Numbered from the stretch's first letter, positions 1 to 12,490 are shown. The stretch is 64,000 nt of DNA from Crotalaria pallida (GCA_037953625.1 CM075651.1:152660001-152724000); one strand, 5' to 3'. Notes: generated by a model from the sequence alone, not told the origin. Program-made: numbers and translations.

Positions 1-1397
1 GAGGCCTCAAGGTGGTAAAGTTATATGATTTGGGTTTATAAGTTATGGAAAATGTTTATGTAACATTCGTATTTGATATTTGGGATTGACAATTGGGTCA
101 TAAAAAAAAGAGAAATTGAAAGAGCCACCAATTTTTACCTAAAAAATCAGGTGTCCCGTATAGATCTTATTCAGATGTCTGTTTATGTGATTTGGTGTCC
201 CACAAATACCCTTCTGGCCTATGACGAGGGCCCACCGAATCAGCATCATCTCTCTAACTAATCACTCATGGGTGTTCTGTGTAACAGGTTCTTAAATGCA
301 TCAAACTTAACTTATTTTGATGCATGCTGAACCATGAATTTAAAATAAGTTTAATAGAAAAACAAACGAACAATTCAGATCAAAATGGAGAAAAAAATTC
401 AAATGACACTTTTGCCTTCTTTCTCTATCCTCGATCATCTCACCACCGATGCCACCATTCTACTACCCTCAACGATAGCTTGACCATGACCACCTTCGTC
501 CTCTGTAATCTCTGCTACCATCCCCCTTAACTCAACATTAATTAATTGAGCAGAAACTAACTGGTGGAGCAATTTATAGGCGGTGAGAAATTTTCAAGCT
601 CTTTAACAATTAAGTTCAAACTTTATCTCTCCGATTAGCACTCTCTTCTTCGAATAATATTGAGATCTTGCCCTGGTGACTTTGAATCTCAACACCCAAA
701 GTTTGTCATCTTTTTGTAAATCACTTTTTTCCTGTTGCTTTATTATATTGAATTCAGATAGGTCATCGATTGAGTAATCTTACTTATTTATGTTTGATAT
801 GGACTTAATTATTCACCTCCATGGTGGATAATTATGCCGACTGGTCAATATTTGCTCCATATTGCTCATTTTAACCCCTCTCATTGGTTTTTTTAAAGCT
901 TTGATTTCACTAAATCATTGCTTAATCATGTTAAGTTGTTGTTTGGTTTTTGTCTTTTGTAGCAAATTAAAGTGGAACAATTGAATTTGATATGAGCGAA
1001 TTGCAATTTAATGCAACTCATCAATCTGTTCATCATCGACTAAAGTATAAGAGGGTTGTGGTGGAGGTGTTAGTTAGCTTGGCAAATGGTCAAGTAGTTG
1101 AGGATTCGGGTGGGAAAAGGGTAGAAGTGAATTTTCATAAATATAAACATATATTATATATATTAAATATTTATTATTGCATCTATGTCTCAAGATGAGT
1201 TTGATGTATTTAAAAACTTGTCGTTGTTGCGTGTTATGTGTTCATTGAAGTATATGCTTGTTTCTTCCTTGGTAAAAGAAAATTGATTTTATTTTTGGAT
1301 TTTAATTTTGTTTTGATTTTCTTTTTCAATTTGACTCTAATGTAATTTTTCAATTTATAATTTTTTCAATTTTATATCAAAATTTACAATTTTGATA
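1..1397. other. Intergenic, no supported gene
   Basis: AT-rich sequence with only short reading frames (under 70 codons) that lack recognisable domains or splice context. A slightly C-rich patch near 400-540 looks more gene-like than its surroundings. I could not connect it to any protein family, so nothing is called. Confidence 0.5.
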
Positions 1398-1442
1398 CTC
1401 CTTCTGTTTCATATGTATTGTTGATATAACTTTTCTCTCATG

Positions 1443-1484
<42 letters not shown>

Positions 1485-2209
1485 TTTTAGCTTAATTAAG
1501 TCACAAGTTCCTTGAAGTTTGGGGTACTTTTACCAGATACCCTTATTTTTTTCGATGTCTGACTCCCCGAATTTACTTCTGATTTTGTCATATACCCTTA
1601 CTACCAATTCTGACTAATTTTGCTGACATGTAACATCAGAATCTTGGTCTGAGGAGCAGGAAGTTAGGCACTTGATTCGCCGTGGGCGAAGATTTTTTTA
1701 AAAAAAATTTAAAAACTATAAAACTTAATATTTTTATATTTTTGGTTAAATAAAAAAAGAAAAGAAAGGATCGAAGATAGAGATCGTCTTCGCCCATGTG
1801 ACATCACGCGGCACCACATAACCAACCTTCTGCATTTGACGAGGATTCTGATGTTAATAGGGGTATATGACAAACTCAGAAGTAACTCCACGGAGTCAGA
1901 CATTTGGAAAAAAAAAGAATAAGGATATCTGACAAAAGTACCCCAAACTTCAGGGACTTGTGACATAATTAAGCCTTATTTTTTTTTTACAAAATCTAAT
2001 ACATAGTTAATGATGTTTTTTCCAACTGTATCCTTATTTATTACATTCTCTTTTTCACTTTTAATATATTTATCTCTCTTCAATAATGATTGTATAATAA
2101 TGATCATATATGGGTATTATAGTCGAAATATCTCAAATTTTTACATCATTTAATCATTTCTTAAATTTATGCATAGCCTTAAAATACGCTACTTATGAAA
2201 CGGATGGAG
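1398..2209. mobile_element. Stowaway-type MITE split by a second MITE
   Basis: The left end CTCCTTCTGTTTCATA and the right end, which is its near reverse complement (TATGAAACGGATGGAG), are each flanked by TA, the Stowaway (Tc1/mariner) target duplication. The interior is interrupted at 1480-1984 by a MULE-type MITE. Without that insertion and its duplicated target the element would be about 316 bp, similar to other Stowaway copies here. An (AT)n run lies at about 1449-1480. Confidence 0.65.
1489..1975. mobile_element. MULE-type MITE (family B), 487 bp
   Basis: Long terminal inverted repeats: the left arm at about 1489-1553 (CTTAATTAAGTCACAAG, then TTTGGGGTAC) is mirrored by about 1912-1975. 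A perfect 9-bp target duplication TTATTTTTT flanks it (1480-1488 and 1976-1984). The 9-bp duplication and long arms fit Mutator-like elements. No transposase frame is present, so it is non-autonomous. It resembles the elements at 10003-10533 and 60556-61036. Confidence 0.8.
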
Positions 2210-2690
2210 TATCAGGAGTTCAAAATGTAAAAATTTACAAAACTCATTCATCGCATTTTTAAATCGTAGCATAAAATAAAGGATTTTATGATCCATATGA
2301 AACACAATAATAATTATAGGACCATATTTAAAAAAAAAACCTTTTAAAACAAAATTAAAATCCAAAAATAGCTTAAATAACAAAATCACTAACTTTTCCT
2401 GTAAAAAATCTTAATGGGAAAACTAGTCTCACCATAATGTGTATATCTCGTGTCGAACAGAATTGTCTTCCATATAAATAATAAATGTCATTTCTCTTTA
2501 TTTAGCATTTTTAATTTGATTTTAATATCATCCAAGATCTTATACTATATAATATTGTGGAATAATCTTTGAAAAGAAATATATTTCTATGTTTAAACAA
2601 AAGTAATTGATATTTTTGTTAATAATTTATTTTACAGGATTTCTCATATATTACCTAAAATAGGTAATATCACATTGAAAATTGATACTA

Positions 2691-2984
2691 TCTGGTCCTT
2701 ATTATAGGTCACATTCTAGAAGGTTTTCTTGATCCTAATTATAAGTCACTTTATATTTCCAATGTATCATTTATTGTTTTTTCTCTTTTTTGCCCTTATT
2801 AAATGCTTTGACTATCTATGTGTTTTTGTTGTTCATTAATGAGTGTGAATTTTCCAAGAAAAGTTTAGAGGGTAAAATTGTAATGTTATAATATACTGTA
2901 TTCTCATAAAATTTATGAAACTAACTACTTTCCTTAGTATGTGTAATTCGGTTAAATATACCCTATAATAAGGACAAGAGGGAG
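2691..2984. mobile_element. Stowaway-type MITE
   Basis: The left end TCTGGTCCTTATTATAGG pairs with the right end CCTATAATAAGGAC followed by AAGAGGGAG, and TA flanks both ends. The interior matches the copies at 28757-29040 and 60068-60362 (for example TTGTTCATTAATGAGTGTGA). Confidence 0.65.
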
Positions 2985-3089
2985 TACCTTTATAAATTTC
3001 TTATCTATTAATAAAAGTGTTTCTCTACCTATTTTCGAAAGAAACATATCCCTTTTGAATAAAGAATTCTATCACCGACATAAAATTTA

Positions 3090-3434
3090 GGTTAACTCTT
3101 CATTTGGTTGTTTATCTTATTTTTTATTATCAAATTGGTTTCTCATATATTTTTTTAATATTATTATTAGTTCTTCATGTTTCTTTTCAATATCAAATTG
3201 GTTTCTGAGTCACTATTCATCTTACATGGACCAATATGATACGTGCACACGTGTCATTTCTATCTCCAATGACACAAATGTGGACCAATATGATATTGAC
3301 ACGTAGGATGAACAATGACTCAGTGATCAATTTGAAAGCGAAAAGAAACGTGAAAAACCAATATAATAAAAAAAACGTAAGGAACCAATTTGGTGATAAA
3401 AAAACAAGATAAGAGCACAAATAAACAATTTAGC
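3090..3434. mobile_element. Inverted-repeat MITE, family uncertain
   Basis: Arms of about 55 bp: the left arm at 3090-3145 (GGTTAACTCTTCATTTGG, then TTATCTTATT) is mirrored by about 3375-3434, which ends TTTAGCC. The inner sequence has a second partly mirrored zone around CACTATTCATC and GATGAACAATG. No clean target duplication was found, so the superfamily is left open. Confidence 0.5.
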
Positions 3435-3705
3435 CTAATTTTTTTGGCAAATGCTAACAAGTGGGCACTTGTTAAGAAGTCAAATGAAGTAAATAACCAT
3501 TAAAAAATGATTTTTTTTAGATTCTCGAGACACGGAGTAATGTGTACTTATGATTAATTTTCTAAATCTAGAAACCTTAATAAATGCCTTAGGGCACCTC
3601 GTTAGTAAGACCTTTTTTTTTAATGAAAACTAAATCTAACACATCCCAACGTAACAAACACACGATTTCCAATATTTATTTATTTTTCAAAGTATGTTTA
3701 ATATA

Positions 3706-3978
3706 CTTCCTCTAGTCCTATTTATAAGATCTTTCTGGGTTTTTCACTCTCACAAAAAAATGGATAAATTTGTTAGTGACATTGAAAATGTGAAAATTTG
3801 ATGTACTTTTTCAAAATTACAACCCCTATAATTATCATTGGAACTCTAAAAAGTGTTGACTTTATAGGGGTGTTACCGGAAAGAAGTAATTAAATGTTAT
3901 TGGAAATTGAAAAAGGGTCTTATAAATAGAATCAAAATAAAAACCTCAAAAAAATCTTATAAATAGGATAGGAGGGAA
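3706..3978. mobile_element. Stowaway-type MITE
   Basis: The left end CTTCCTCTAGTCCTATTTATAAG is mirrored by CTTATAAATAGGATAGGAGGGAA, flanked by TA. It is non-coding and non-autonomous. Confidence 0.6.
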
Positions 3979-4139
3979 TACATCATAAAGTAATCATTAG
4001 AAAGGCTCTAACAAAATTATTACTTTCACACAAATGTTAACTACTAATCCTTTCGAGGTATTAGCCTGCACTTTTGTGGATAACTTTCTCTACACAGCTT
4101 TTTATATTCACGAGAGTAGAGAATGTAACCTCAAAACAC

Positions 4140-4413
4140 TAATTCAACCGTAAGCAACAAAAAACATCATTCTCTTGGTTTAAAATATAAGCAAAATCAA
4201 CTAAATTTATTAAATTTTATTTCATTTCCAATGCCACTTTCTTAAAACATTTCTAAAAAATTGTAATATTAATTAATTTTTGTTTCATTCCCAATACTAC
4301 TTTCCTAAAATACTTCTATTTTTTATAAATTTGAGAAAATTAAATACAATCAACTAACTTCCTTAATAAGCGTAAAAGTGGTTGAATTTGCTTATAATTC
4401 AAGCCGGAGTGAG
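4140..4413. mobile_element. Stowaway-like MITE, eroded left end
   Basis: Closely related to the copies at 22394-22678 and 61167-61434. All share a block with TTTAAAATATAAGCAAAAT near one end and GCTTATAATTCAAG with a CCGGAG terminus at the other. The left terminus is degraded, so its boundary is approximate. Confidence 0.5.
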
Positions 4414-5154
4414 TAACAAATTTGATTACCATTTGTGCGGCTCTTTAGTGATATAAATATAGGATCTTGCTAACAAGTGTCTTAAGGGCACTTGTTAAAG
4501 TTGTTAAAAGTGATAAAACAAATATATGTTGGCATTAATCACTCTATCGAAAATATCAAAAATCACATTTTTTATGCTAAAATATTACTTTTAGTTTCTT
4601 AACAAGTGCTAGCATTTTTCATAAATATATTATTAATTGATTTATTAAATACATTGCTATTTTTTTTTTCTCAATATATCTACTCACGTGAGCTAACGAC
4701 AGCTCTAGTTGTCAATTGTGCTAATCCCGGCTAATATTAAATACACCGCTTTGAAATTACTTTTTTATAAAAACAAATTCATTTCTTAACAATTTTTTGG
4801 TATGAAATAAAAAATTTAATTTTTTTTATAGTACAAAATCAAGATTTTATTAAGAGATGATTTATTTAATAAAATCATCTTAAGTGAGATAATCTTTAAA
4901 GTGAAACACCCTTTTATTTAATTTATTGACTTGATCATATTTTTTTATTATGTTTTTGATTCATGCTCGTTTTTAAAATTAATTCATTTGTTTTTTGAGT
5001 GTTTTTTAAATTATAACACATTGTTTAAAAAATAAAATTAGTATGATTAATTTTATTAAATTATTGTATAATTTGACTAATTTACCATTTGCATCTCCCA
5101 ATAATAATCCTAGTAATTATCTCTCTTAGTTTCTACGATTGATAATGTAAAGAT

Positions 5155-5178
5155 ATAATAATAATAATAATAGTAATG

Positions 5179-5235
<57 letters not shown>

Positions 5236-5249
5236 GTAGTAGTAGTAGC
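5155..5249. repeat. (TAA)n microsatellite
   Basis: About 95 bp of AAT/TAA trinucleotide repeat with a few interruptions, ending in (TAG)n. Read on the minus strand it gives a long tyrosine run, which is an artefact of the repeat and not a protein. Confidence 0.95.
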
Positions 5250-5514
5250 CATAAATGTTGTTTTGATTTGTAAAGAAACATTTAAATATGAACAATTTTT
5301 TTAATTGAAAATACACTTAAAAAGGAACCGAAGGAGTAATTCTTATGAAAATTTATTATTTTAAATATTTTTAAAAATTAAACCAAAACAATGTTAGAGT
5401 GGCTTTGACCATTGTAGATAGTTTAAAGCTTGCACAAACCTTTGGAATAGACCAATATTATTCCAGAATTAGAATGCAAAATGTTGATCGATTGATGTCA
5501 ACAAGTAAAATGAC

Positions 5515-5684
5515 ACCAACGAGCTGTTGGTGCAGTGGTGCTAGGGGCTGCACTTGGTAGGGCGAACCACGGTTCGATCCCCCGCAACAACGATGGGAGA
5601 GAAATAAAACCTTAACCCCGGGACCCCCCTCGAACTGGATTAGTCGGCCCAGTGGACCGGATACCAGGGTGCAAACAAAAAAAA
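5515..5684 (+). mobile_element. tRNA-derived SINE, 170 bp
   Basis: A 14-bp direct repeat ACAAGTAAAATGAC flanks the element (5501-5514 and 5685-5698). The body begins near GAGCTGTTGGTGCAGTGGT, resembling an RNA polymerase III A box. It has a B-box match GGTTCGATCCC at about 5571-5581 and ends in an A-rich tail after GGGTGCAAAC. These are the hallmarks of a full-length SINE mobilised by LINE machinery. It is not a functional tRNA gene. Confidence 0.85.
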
Positions 5685-6274
5685 ACAAGTAAAATGACGA
5701 AAACTTATTCGACCTTGGGAGATTATTGAAATATATTGAAAAAAACCATATAGATTTTTTAATGTTTGCCTTTTTTCCTTTATTATGTTGAGATATATAA
5801 ACCAAACAAGTCTCATATCAACTAAAATATGGTAAGTTGAACAATATACAAGTAGAAAGATCCATGAACCTAATGCCTTAAGGTTTTAGGTTAAGACACG
5901 GTGTCAAATCATTTATATTGTTGTTCACTTAACCTCATTAATAATAAAAACAAAATTAATTGATTTAATTCATACTCCACAATTATAATAAAAGACTTGG
6001 ATTAAAAGGCATAATACTAAATATATAAGATTAAAAGGCATAATACTAAATATACAAAATTGTAATAGAAGAATTAACAAACAATTGAGCTGCTCACTAT
6101 CTCTGCATGATAGACAGAGGAGATACACATATGCAGTTAATTTGGTTTGACAACCATTTACCTTCTTATATAACTTCACGAGTTTTCTAATATAATTTTC
6201 ACTTAAAAAAAATATATATTTTAGATCTTTCATATTTTTGAGAACAAAGCTTTATTATTTGTACCGTGGTTATA

Positions 6275-6362
6275 TTTTTTGGTTTGCACCCTGGTACCCG
6301 ACTAATCCAGTTCGAGGGGATCCCGGAATTAAGGTTTTATTCCTCCCTCAACGTTATTGCGG
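6275..6362 (-). mobile_element. 5'-truncated antisense SINE
   Basis: The reverse complement of this stretch matches the 3' half of the SINE at 5515-5684: GGTTTGCACCCTGGTACCCG, then ACTAATCCAGTTCGAGGGG, then the GATGGGAG-like end. It starts with the T-run expected of an antisense tail. It lies about 410 bp upstream of the receptor-kinase start codon and could form part of that promoter region. Confidence 0.7.
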
Positions 6363-6532
6363 AGTTATTTTTATTATTACTATTATATTACGTAATTTAG
6401 CGATATTATTATTACATACACCTTTTTTACGACTGTTCTCGTATTTTAGAACAGCAAAGAAAACACAGTGTGTCAGTGTCATGGTTAAGGATATCTATCT
6501 TGTTTTGATTTGATTTGAGCCTCGCGACTCGC

Positions 6533-6533
<1 letters not shown>

Positions 6534-6566
<33 letters not shown>
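6534..6566. repeat. (GA)n microsatellite upstream of receptor kinase
   Basis: About 33 bp of GA dinucleotide repeat, 205 bp before the ATG at 6771. GA/CT tracts are common in plant 5' leaders and core promoters. The sequence from here to the ATG is pyrimidine-rich and looks like 5' UTR. No clear TATA box was identified. Confidence 0.8.
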
Positions 6567-6569
<3 letters not shown>

Positions 6570-6770
6570 TGTTATTGCAATAACACTCACTCCCTCACTT
6601 CCTACGTGACACCCACCACCCTTTTCACGCCACTCTCCTTTTTTCTTTTCTCTGCGTTTTCTCTCCGCTTTCTCAGCAACCAAACAACTTTAACTTTCAC
6701 CATGCTCATTCTTCCCTGACTTACTTACCCACCCATTTCCCCAAACCCCACCAAGCATTCACCTTTCATC

Positions 6771-9542
6771 ATGAACTCTGCTTTCTCTCTCTTTTCCTTC
6801 TTTTTCCTTTTCGCCATTACCACCGCCGCCGATATATCCTCCGACAGAGCAGCACTCGTAACCCTACGCGCCGCCGTGGGTGGCCGTTCGCTCCTCTGGA
6901 ACCTGACCCAAACAAGCCCTTGTTCATGGAACGGTGTCTTCTGCAACGGCAACCGGGTCACGATGTTACGGTTCCCGGGTATGGGTCTCTCAGGCTCGCT
7001 CCCTTTGGGTTTAGGTAACCTCACTCAGTTGCAAACCCTCTCTCTCCGTTTCAACGCTTTAACGGGACCCATTCCCTCTGATTTCGCTAACCTCGTTAAC
7101 TTGAGGAACCTTTACCTTCACGGTAACTTTTTCTCAGGTGAAATTCCTGATTTTGTTTTCACTTTGCAGAACTTGGTTAGGTTGAATTTGGGTAGCAATA
7201 ATTTCAGTGGTGTCATCTCACCAAAGTTTAATAACCTCACTCGTTTGAGTTCTCTCTTTTTGGACGATAATCATTTCACTGGCTCAATTCCTGACTTTGA
7301 TGTTCCTCCTCTTGAGTTGTTTAATGTTTCCAATAATCGGTTAAATGGGTCTATTCCGGAGAGGTTTTCGCGCTTGGATAAGAGTGTTTTTGCTGGGAAT
7401 TCGCTTTGTGGAAAGCCATTGGAACCTTGCCCTGGAACTGAGGGTGGAAAGGATGACAAGAAGGAGAAGTTATCCGGGGGTGCGATCGCGGGAATTGTGA
7501 TCGGTTCTTTGATCGGTGTGTTGTTGATTCTGCTGATTTTGTTCTTGTTGTGTAGGAAAAAGAGGGGTGGTGCTAATGATTCGAACGGTGTCGCGCCTGC
7601 TAAGCAAGTTGAGGCCGTGGCGGTGGCGCCACGCGAGAAGAGTGGTGATAGTGAGAATAATGCTGGTGCTAGTAATTCGGCTGTTGCAACAGCAGCAGCG
7701 CCACAATTTGTTGGTAAGAATGGTAGGAGTTTGGTGTTCTTCGGGAATGTGAATAAGCCTTTCGATCTTGAGGAATTGCTGAGGGCTTCGGCCGAAGTGT
7801 TGGGGAAGGGGACTTTTGGAACCACTTATAAGGCTACTATGGATACCGGGATGAGCGTGGCGGTGAAGAGGTTGAAGGATGTTGATGCACGGGAAGACGA
7901 ATTCAGAGAGAAAATTGGGCAAGTGGGGAAGATGGTTCATGAGAACTTGGTCCCACTCAGGGGTTATTATTTTAGCAGGGATGAAAAGCTTATTGTGTAT
8001 GATTACATGCCAATGGGAAGCTTATCTGCCCTCTTACATGGTATGCATTTTTTTATTTTATTTTATCTATATTTTTTTTTTGCTTGGTTGTCCATTTTGG
8101 ACTATATCACTATATTATACCTCTTTGTGTGTCATGATTGTCATTAGTCATTACTTTTGCTTATAATTCAGCTGAATGATTGTGGCTGTTCTTGTGTCTA
8201 ACTATTTGCTACTTTTATGTCTCCTGATGTTTTTATTCAAGTTTCCTTTTCTTCAATTTTTTGTAATGTACTGCCATGGCCCTATTTTCAACTATGTGTC
8301 ATCTTGTGTTGCGCCTGATGGGTTTCAATTATTTTTCTGAATTGAAGGCTGTATTTATTGACAAAATTGACATGATGGTCTGGTTTAGACAGGTCATTGC
8401 ATATGTGCCTCATAAGTCATAAGTCATAGCTGATGCTCAATGTTTTAAACATTGATGTCAGTAACTATGTTCTTTCATTATTGTACTTAATATTCTATCC
8501 TGCAAAATTCTTACTTTAGTAATGTTTGTAGTGTAAGTTTATAGGATTTAGTGATTACATGTTAAATATTTCAATATGGATTTGTCTGTATCCAGTTGAA
8601 TCCATAGGTAATTTGTTAGTGGTGTGCAGTACATTTTTAATTGTCTCCACACATGTTCTGCATGCCACTCTTTCCAATTTCAGTTTTCATTTGGCCCCTA
8701 TTTTTTGTTTTCTGCAAAGTTTAGGTGAATGGACATGAATTTGATTCAGAACTATGCAAAAAGAAAAGGATTATAATTTGGATGCTATGGATACTAGAAC
8801 ACACACACACACATATATATTATCAGTAAAACTATATATATATATATTTTATCAGTAAAACTCGAACCCTTATTTGACATGGTTTGCTTATGCATCTTTT
8901 AATTTTCTTGTTCTAGCAAATAATGGAGCTGGCAGGACTCCACTGAATTGGGAAACAAGGTCTGCCATTGCCCTCAGTGCTGCTCGTGGGATTGCATACC
9001 TACATTCACATGGCCCGGCATCCTCCCATGGCAATATCAAGTCATCAAACATCCTTCTAACCAAATCTTACGAAGCTCGTGTCTCTGACTTTGGTCTTGC
9101 TTATCTTGCACTCCCAACCTCTACACCTAACCGCATCTCTGGTTACCGCGCCCCAGAGGTCACAGATGCTCGCAAAGTATCCCAAAAAGCAGATGTCTAT
9201 AGCTTTGGCATAATGCTTTTGGAGCTACTAACCGGAAAGGCTCCTACTCATTCGTCGTTTAATGAAGAAGGGGTAGACCTTCCGAAATGGGTCCTATCCG
9301 TGGTTCAAGAAGAGTGGAACAATGAGGTTTTCGACGTGGAGCTTCTCAGATACCAGAACGTCGAGGAGGAAATGGTGAAGCTTTTGCAGCTCGCACTTGA
9401 GTGCACCGCGCAACATCCTGACAAGAGACCTTCCATGGATGTGGTGGCTAGCAGGATTCAGGAAATTTGTAACTCTAGCTTAGAGAAGGATGGAGTTTCC
9501 CAACAGAACTACTCTGCTGACTCTGGTGCGCCGCATGCTTGA
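6771..9542 (+). CDS. LRR receptor-like kinase, RKL1/RLK902 type (two exons)
   Basis: Exons 6771-8040 and 8917-9542 (intron begins GTATGC, ends TTCTAG) encode 631 residues, close to the roughly 650 of Arabidopsis RKL1/RLK902, which it resembles throughout. The order is signal peptide (1-20), an N-terminal LRR cap with CSWNGVFC, about five LRRs (to about 190), a CGKPLEPC motif, a membrane helix (about 236-260), and a kinase-like domain from about 340. Visible kinase motifs are the glycine loop GKGTFG (about 345), the VAVK lysine (about 366) and DFG (D481). The catalytic HRD is replaced by HGN (461-463), as is typical of this LRR-III group, so phosphotransfer is probably weak or absent. The family acts at the plasma membrane in signalling and wall/defence sensing; the ligand is unknown. 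No frame damage is seen. The intron carries a TA/CA microsatellite near 8800-8850. Confidence 0.93.
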
Positions 9543-10002
9543 GTTATTGAATTGAAGATTGATCTCCATTATTTCAACATTGGCTTGTTCTTGGCATTCA
9601 TATAGTGTTGTTTGTTATATTCGTTGAACTATTATTGAGACTACCTTTTTATGATTCTTTGTCTTACCTCTCATCCCTTGGTTGGGAGTGTGTGTTCCCC
9701 ATTTTATTTAATACTGCACACTATGTTCACTAAGGGCATTTTTTATTTTCATTTTTACAGGATTCTCCCCTCCACCCCTTATACTTTAGTTGGATTGGTT
9801 TGTATCATTATTTTTTATTTTTATAGTAGTGAAACAAGGATATTTGGAAATCCAGTTTAGCCTATGTTTTTGTTGTTTTGAATATCCAAACGGGGACACC
9901 AGTGCGCTACTTTTAGATGTATTTTTTTAAAAAAAATATATACGCATATATGAGTAAAAAAGAAAAAAATAAGTGAGAGTTGGTTGTTAAATAAAATTAA
10001 AA
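9543..10002. other. 3' flank of receptor kinase gene
   Basis: Holds the probable 3' UTR of the kinase gene, T-rich with several AATAAA-like candidates, none of which I could single out. No separate gene is seen. Confidence 0.4.
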
Positions 10003-10533
10003 GACTTATTTATGTCTTTAGTCCCTGGAAGTTGGGACTGTTTTGATTTTGGTTCCTGAAAGTTTTTTTGACCTTGACTCATCTTTAATTGTTTTGAAAT
10101 TTTGGTTTTAGTCCTTGTTGTTAGGAAAAATTCGTTAACTACTAACTTGACTAACGAAACGTCACATCAACATATACGTGTGCAAGTATGGATTGTCATT
10201 GGTAGGATACTAGGATGACAGGGATGATTCGGACCCGGAAGAGCAAAAGGACTAAAACTCAATCCACAAACACATTTTGGTTGGGCCTTGGCCCTTTCGC
10301 TTCTGCGTGTCTAGATCATCCACGTCATCCTATCGGTGAAATGCAACAATTGGACACGTGTATGCTGATATGGTGTTCCATTAACCACAACAGCAATTAA
10401 CAAATTTTTCCTAACGGCAGAGATTAAAACCAAATTTTCAAAACAATTAAGGATGAGTCGAGGTCAAAAAAAACTTTCAGGGACCAAAATCAAAACACTC
10501 CCAACTTTCAGGGACTAAAACCATAAATAAGTC
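10003..10533. mobile_element. MULE-type MITE (family B), 531 bp
   Basis: The arms are about 75 bp, starting GACTTATTTATG and containing TTTAGTCCCTGGAAGTTGGG. A perfect 9-bp target duplication AAATTAAAA flanks the element (9994-10002 and 10534-10542). The interior encodes no transposase. It belongs to the same family as 60556-61036 and more distantly 1489-1975. Confidence 0.85.
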
Positions 10534-12370
10534 AAATTAAAATAACCAAAGTTCATTTTTTATTTTATGGGCAAACATTTTTTTTGGGAAAGGAGTAGTG
10601 TAGCCCATGTATTTGAACCTAGAATTTGATACTTAATGTCCACAACTCTAATTTAAAATTATTCATGTAACAAAACATATTTCTTGATCTCTCCCTTCAA
10701 AATAGGATACTTGTTAAAGGAAAGAATTTTTTGTGTTTCATCTTTAGCTAAAACCTTATACTACGGATTTGAACACAGTGATTTCATCATATGGCGATTT
10801 CATAATCTACAAAGTTAGATGAAAATATGATAGCTTACATTAAAATAGAATCAAAATAAAATCTCAAGTTTAAGTCGTCAGATTTTCAATCAAAAATCTT
10901 AATTCAGTGAAGTTATCATTTTGAGACGCCATCCGATCGAAACCCATATGACTACAATTGGGGTTAATCTTCAAAGTACGAGATTTATTCATTGGGTTAA
11001 TCTTAGTAAATAAAGGAGAATAATTTTAAATCACTTTATTACTAATTAAAATAAATATCAGATTAGTCTTTGACTATTGGCTGAAAAATATCTTTGTTGA
11101 ACATAAAAAAATAAGTATAGGATGATTTTTATATATTCTCCATAGTATTGAATGAATTTCCTTTAATTTATTACTTTATTTACTTTAAGTAGGAAGGAGG
11201 ATTTTGTAAGATTTTCTTTTGCTATTTTTTTTTAAAATAAAATGATTCAGCATAACTCAAATTAAATTGCTATCTTGTATAAAGTTATTCACCATCCTTT
11301 ATAGATTTAATTGGAATTCACTGGCAATATAATTTTTTTTTCGCTATTGATCTAATCATGAATTTTCAATTCAATAAAAAATGACTTAATAATTTCAAAG
11401 TCATGTCTTTTAGTTAATAATGTAAAAATCTTTAAACTCAGAATGTTAAACCTTTTTCCTAAAATAAAAATCATCATTTATCAATACGGGTGTTGACTTA
11501 GTGATGGAAGAATTTAAGGATGTTAAGAAAAAATCAGTATTCAACTCTCGGAGAAAACACAAATTGAGAGAATTTTATCTTCTAAGGTGGAATGATATCA
11601 GGTAAAACCAAACATAGAATTCATCATTTATATTATTGTATTCCTCTTGTTTATATAATATTATTCTTTATTTTGTGTTTTTTTATAAAGGTAAAAAACG
11701 ATACAGCAGCCTTTACACCGATGCTGCTTTGGCTCTGTTTTTATTCTTGGGGGTACATCTTTGTGTCTTCAAATTCCACTATAGATCTATGGATAAAGAG
11801 GGAAAAAAATATAGATAGATAATGAAGAAGATCTTCTGCTAAAGCTTTCCTTTTATGGCATTTATTCTTGTTCATGGAAATTGACACATATTCTTTTTTT
11901 TTTTTTAATGCTATTTGACTCATTCTTTGTTGTTGCATTTCTTTTTTTGAGTGACTAGGAGAACATTCTTCATTGATCTTAGTGTTTATGTAAGCTTATA
12001 TATTCTGCTTCGCTACTTTTGCTTTCTGAATACAACTTCGGTTTGTGGAAGCTTAGTTGTAAAGAATTATGCTTTCTAACTTATTATATTCTAAAATTAT
12101 AGCCATCCGTGAGAAAAAGGATAAAAATAAAGATACACAACATTGAAACCTAACTGCTTTCGCTTCTGATACAATTTTGATTTGTTGAAACTGAGTTGTT
12201 TCGGTTGGTTTGGGAACTGGGAAGTGATGATCTGAGTCAACTTAGTCAAGTGATGATATCAAAACATTTCATCAAATGGTTCTTTTTCCCTTTATCATTT
12301 ATTTTAATTAAAGATATCATTAAAAATTTGTGTACGTAAGCATATATATGATATTCAAGTTTGCCCAATT
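10534..12370. other. Intergenic, no supported gene
   Basis: AT-rich, with only short frames (76 codons or fewer) that have no recognisable domain. No splice-consistent gene model was found on either strand. Confidence 0.5.
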
Positions 12371-12386
12371 AACTAGGTCCAACTAA

Positions 12387-12490
12387 GTCTGCGTAAGACA
12401 GCCCAGTTGGTGGCTGCAGAGACATTTATGATTTTTCCATCCCCAGGTCATGGGTTCTAGTCCCAGACCTCCCATGTAAACAAAAAAAAA
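12387..12490 (+). mobile_element. Short tRNA-derived SINE, 104 bp
   Basis: A perfect 16-bp direct repeat AACTAGGTCCAACTAA flanks the element (12371-12386 and 12491-12506). The body contains CAGTTGGTGGCTGCAGAG (A-box-like), GGGTTCTAGTCCC (B-box-like) and an A tail. It is distinct in sequence from the SINEs at 5515 and 38685. Confidence 0.85.

Noticed and set aside
992..1198. 68-codon frame near the window start
   Set aside because: No homology recognised, no splice context, AT-rich codon use.
5110..5316. Minus-strand frame with a long tyrosine run
   Set aside because: It is the (TAA)n microsatellite read in one frame; no coding context.
5515..5600. tRNA-like head (A and B boxes) as a possible tRNA gene
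   Set aside because: No cloverleaf; A-rich tail and long target duplication show a SINE. The same applies at 12387 and 38685.
7271..7940. Long minus-strand frames opposite the receptor kinase
   Set aside because: Shadows of the coding strand; no domains, and the plus-strand protein is clearly real.
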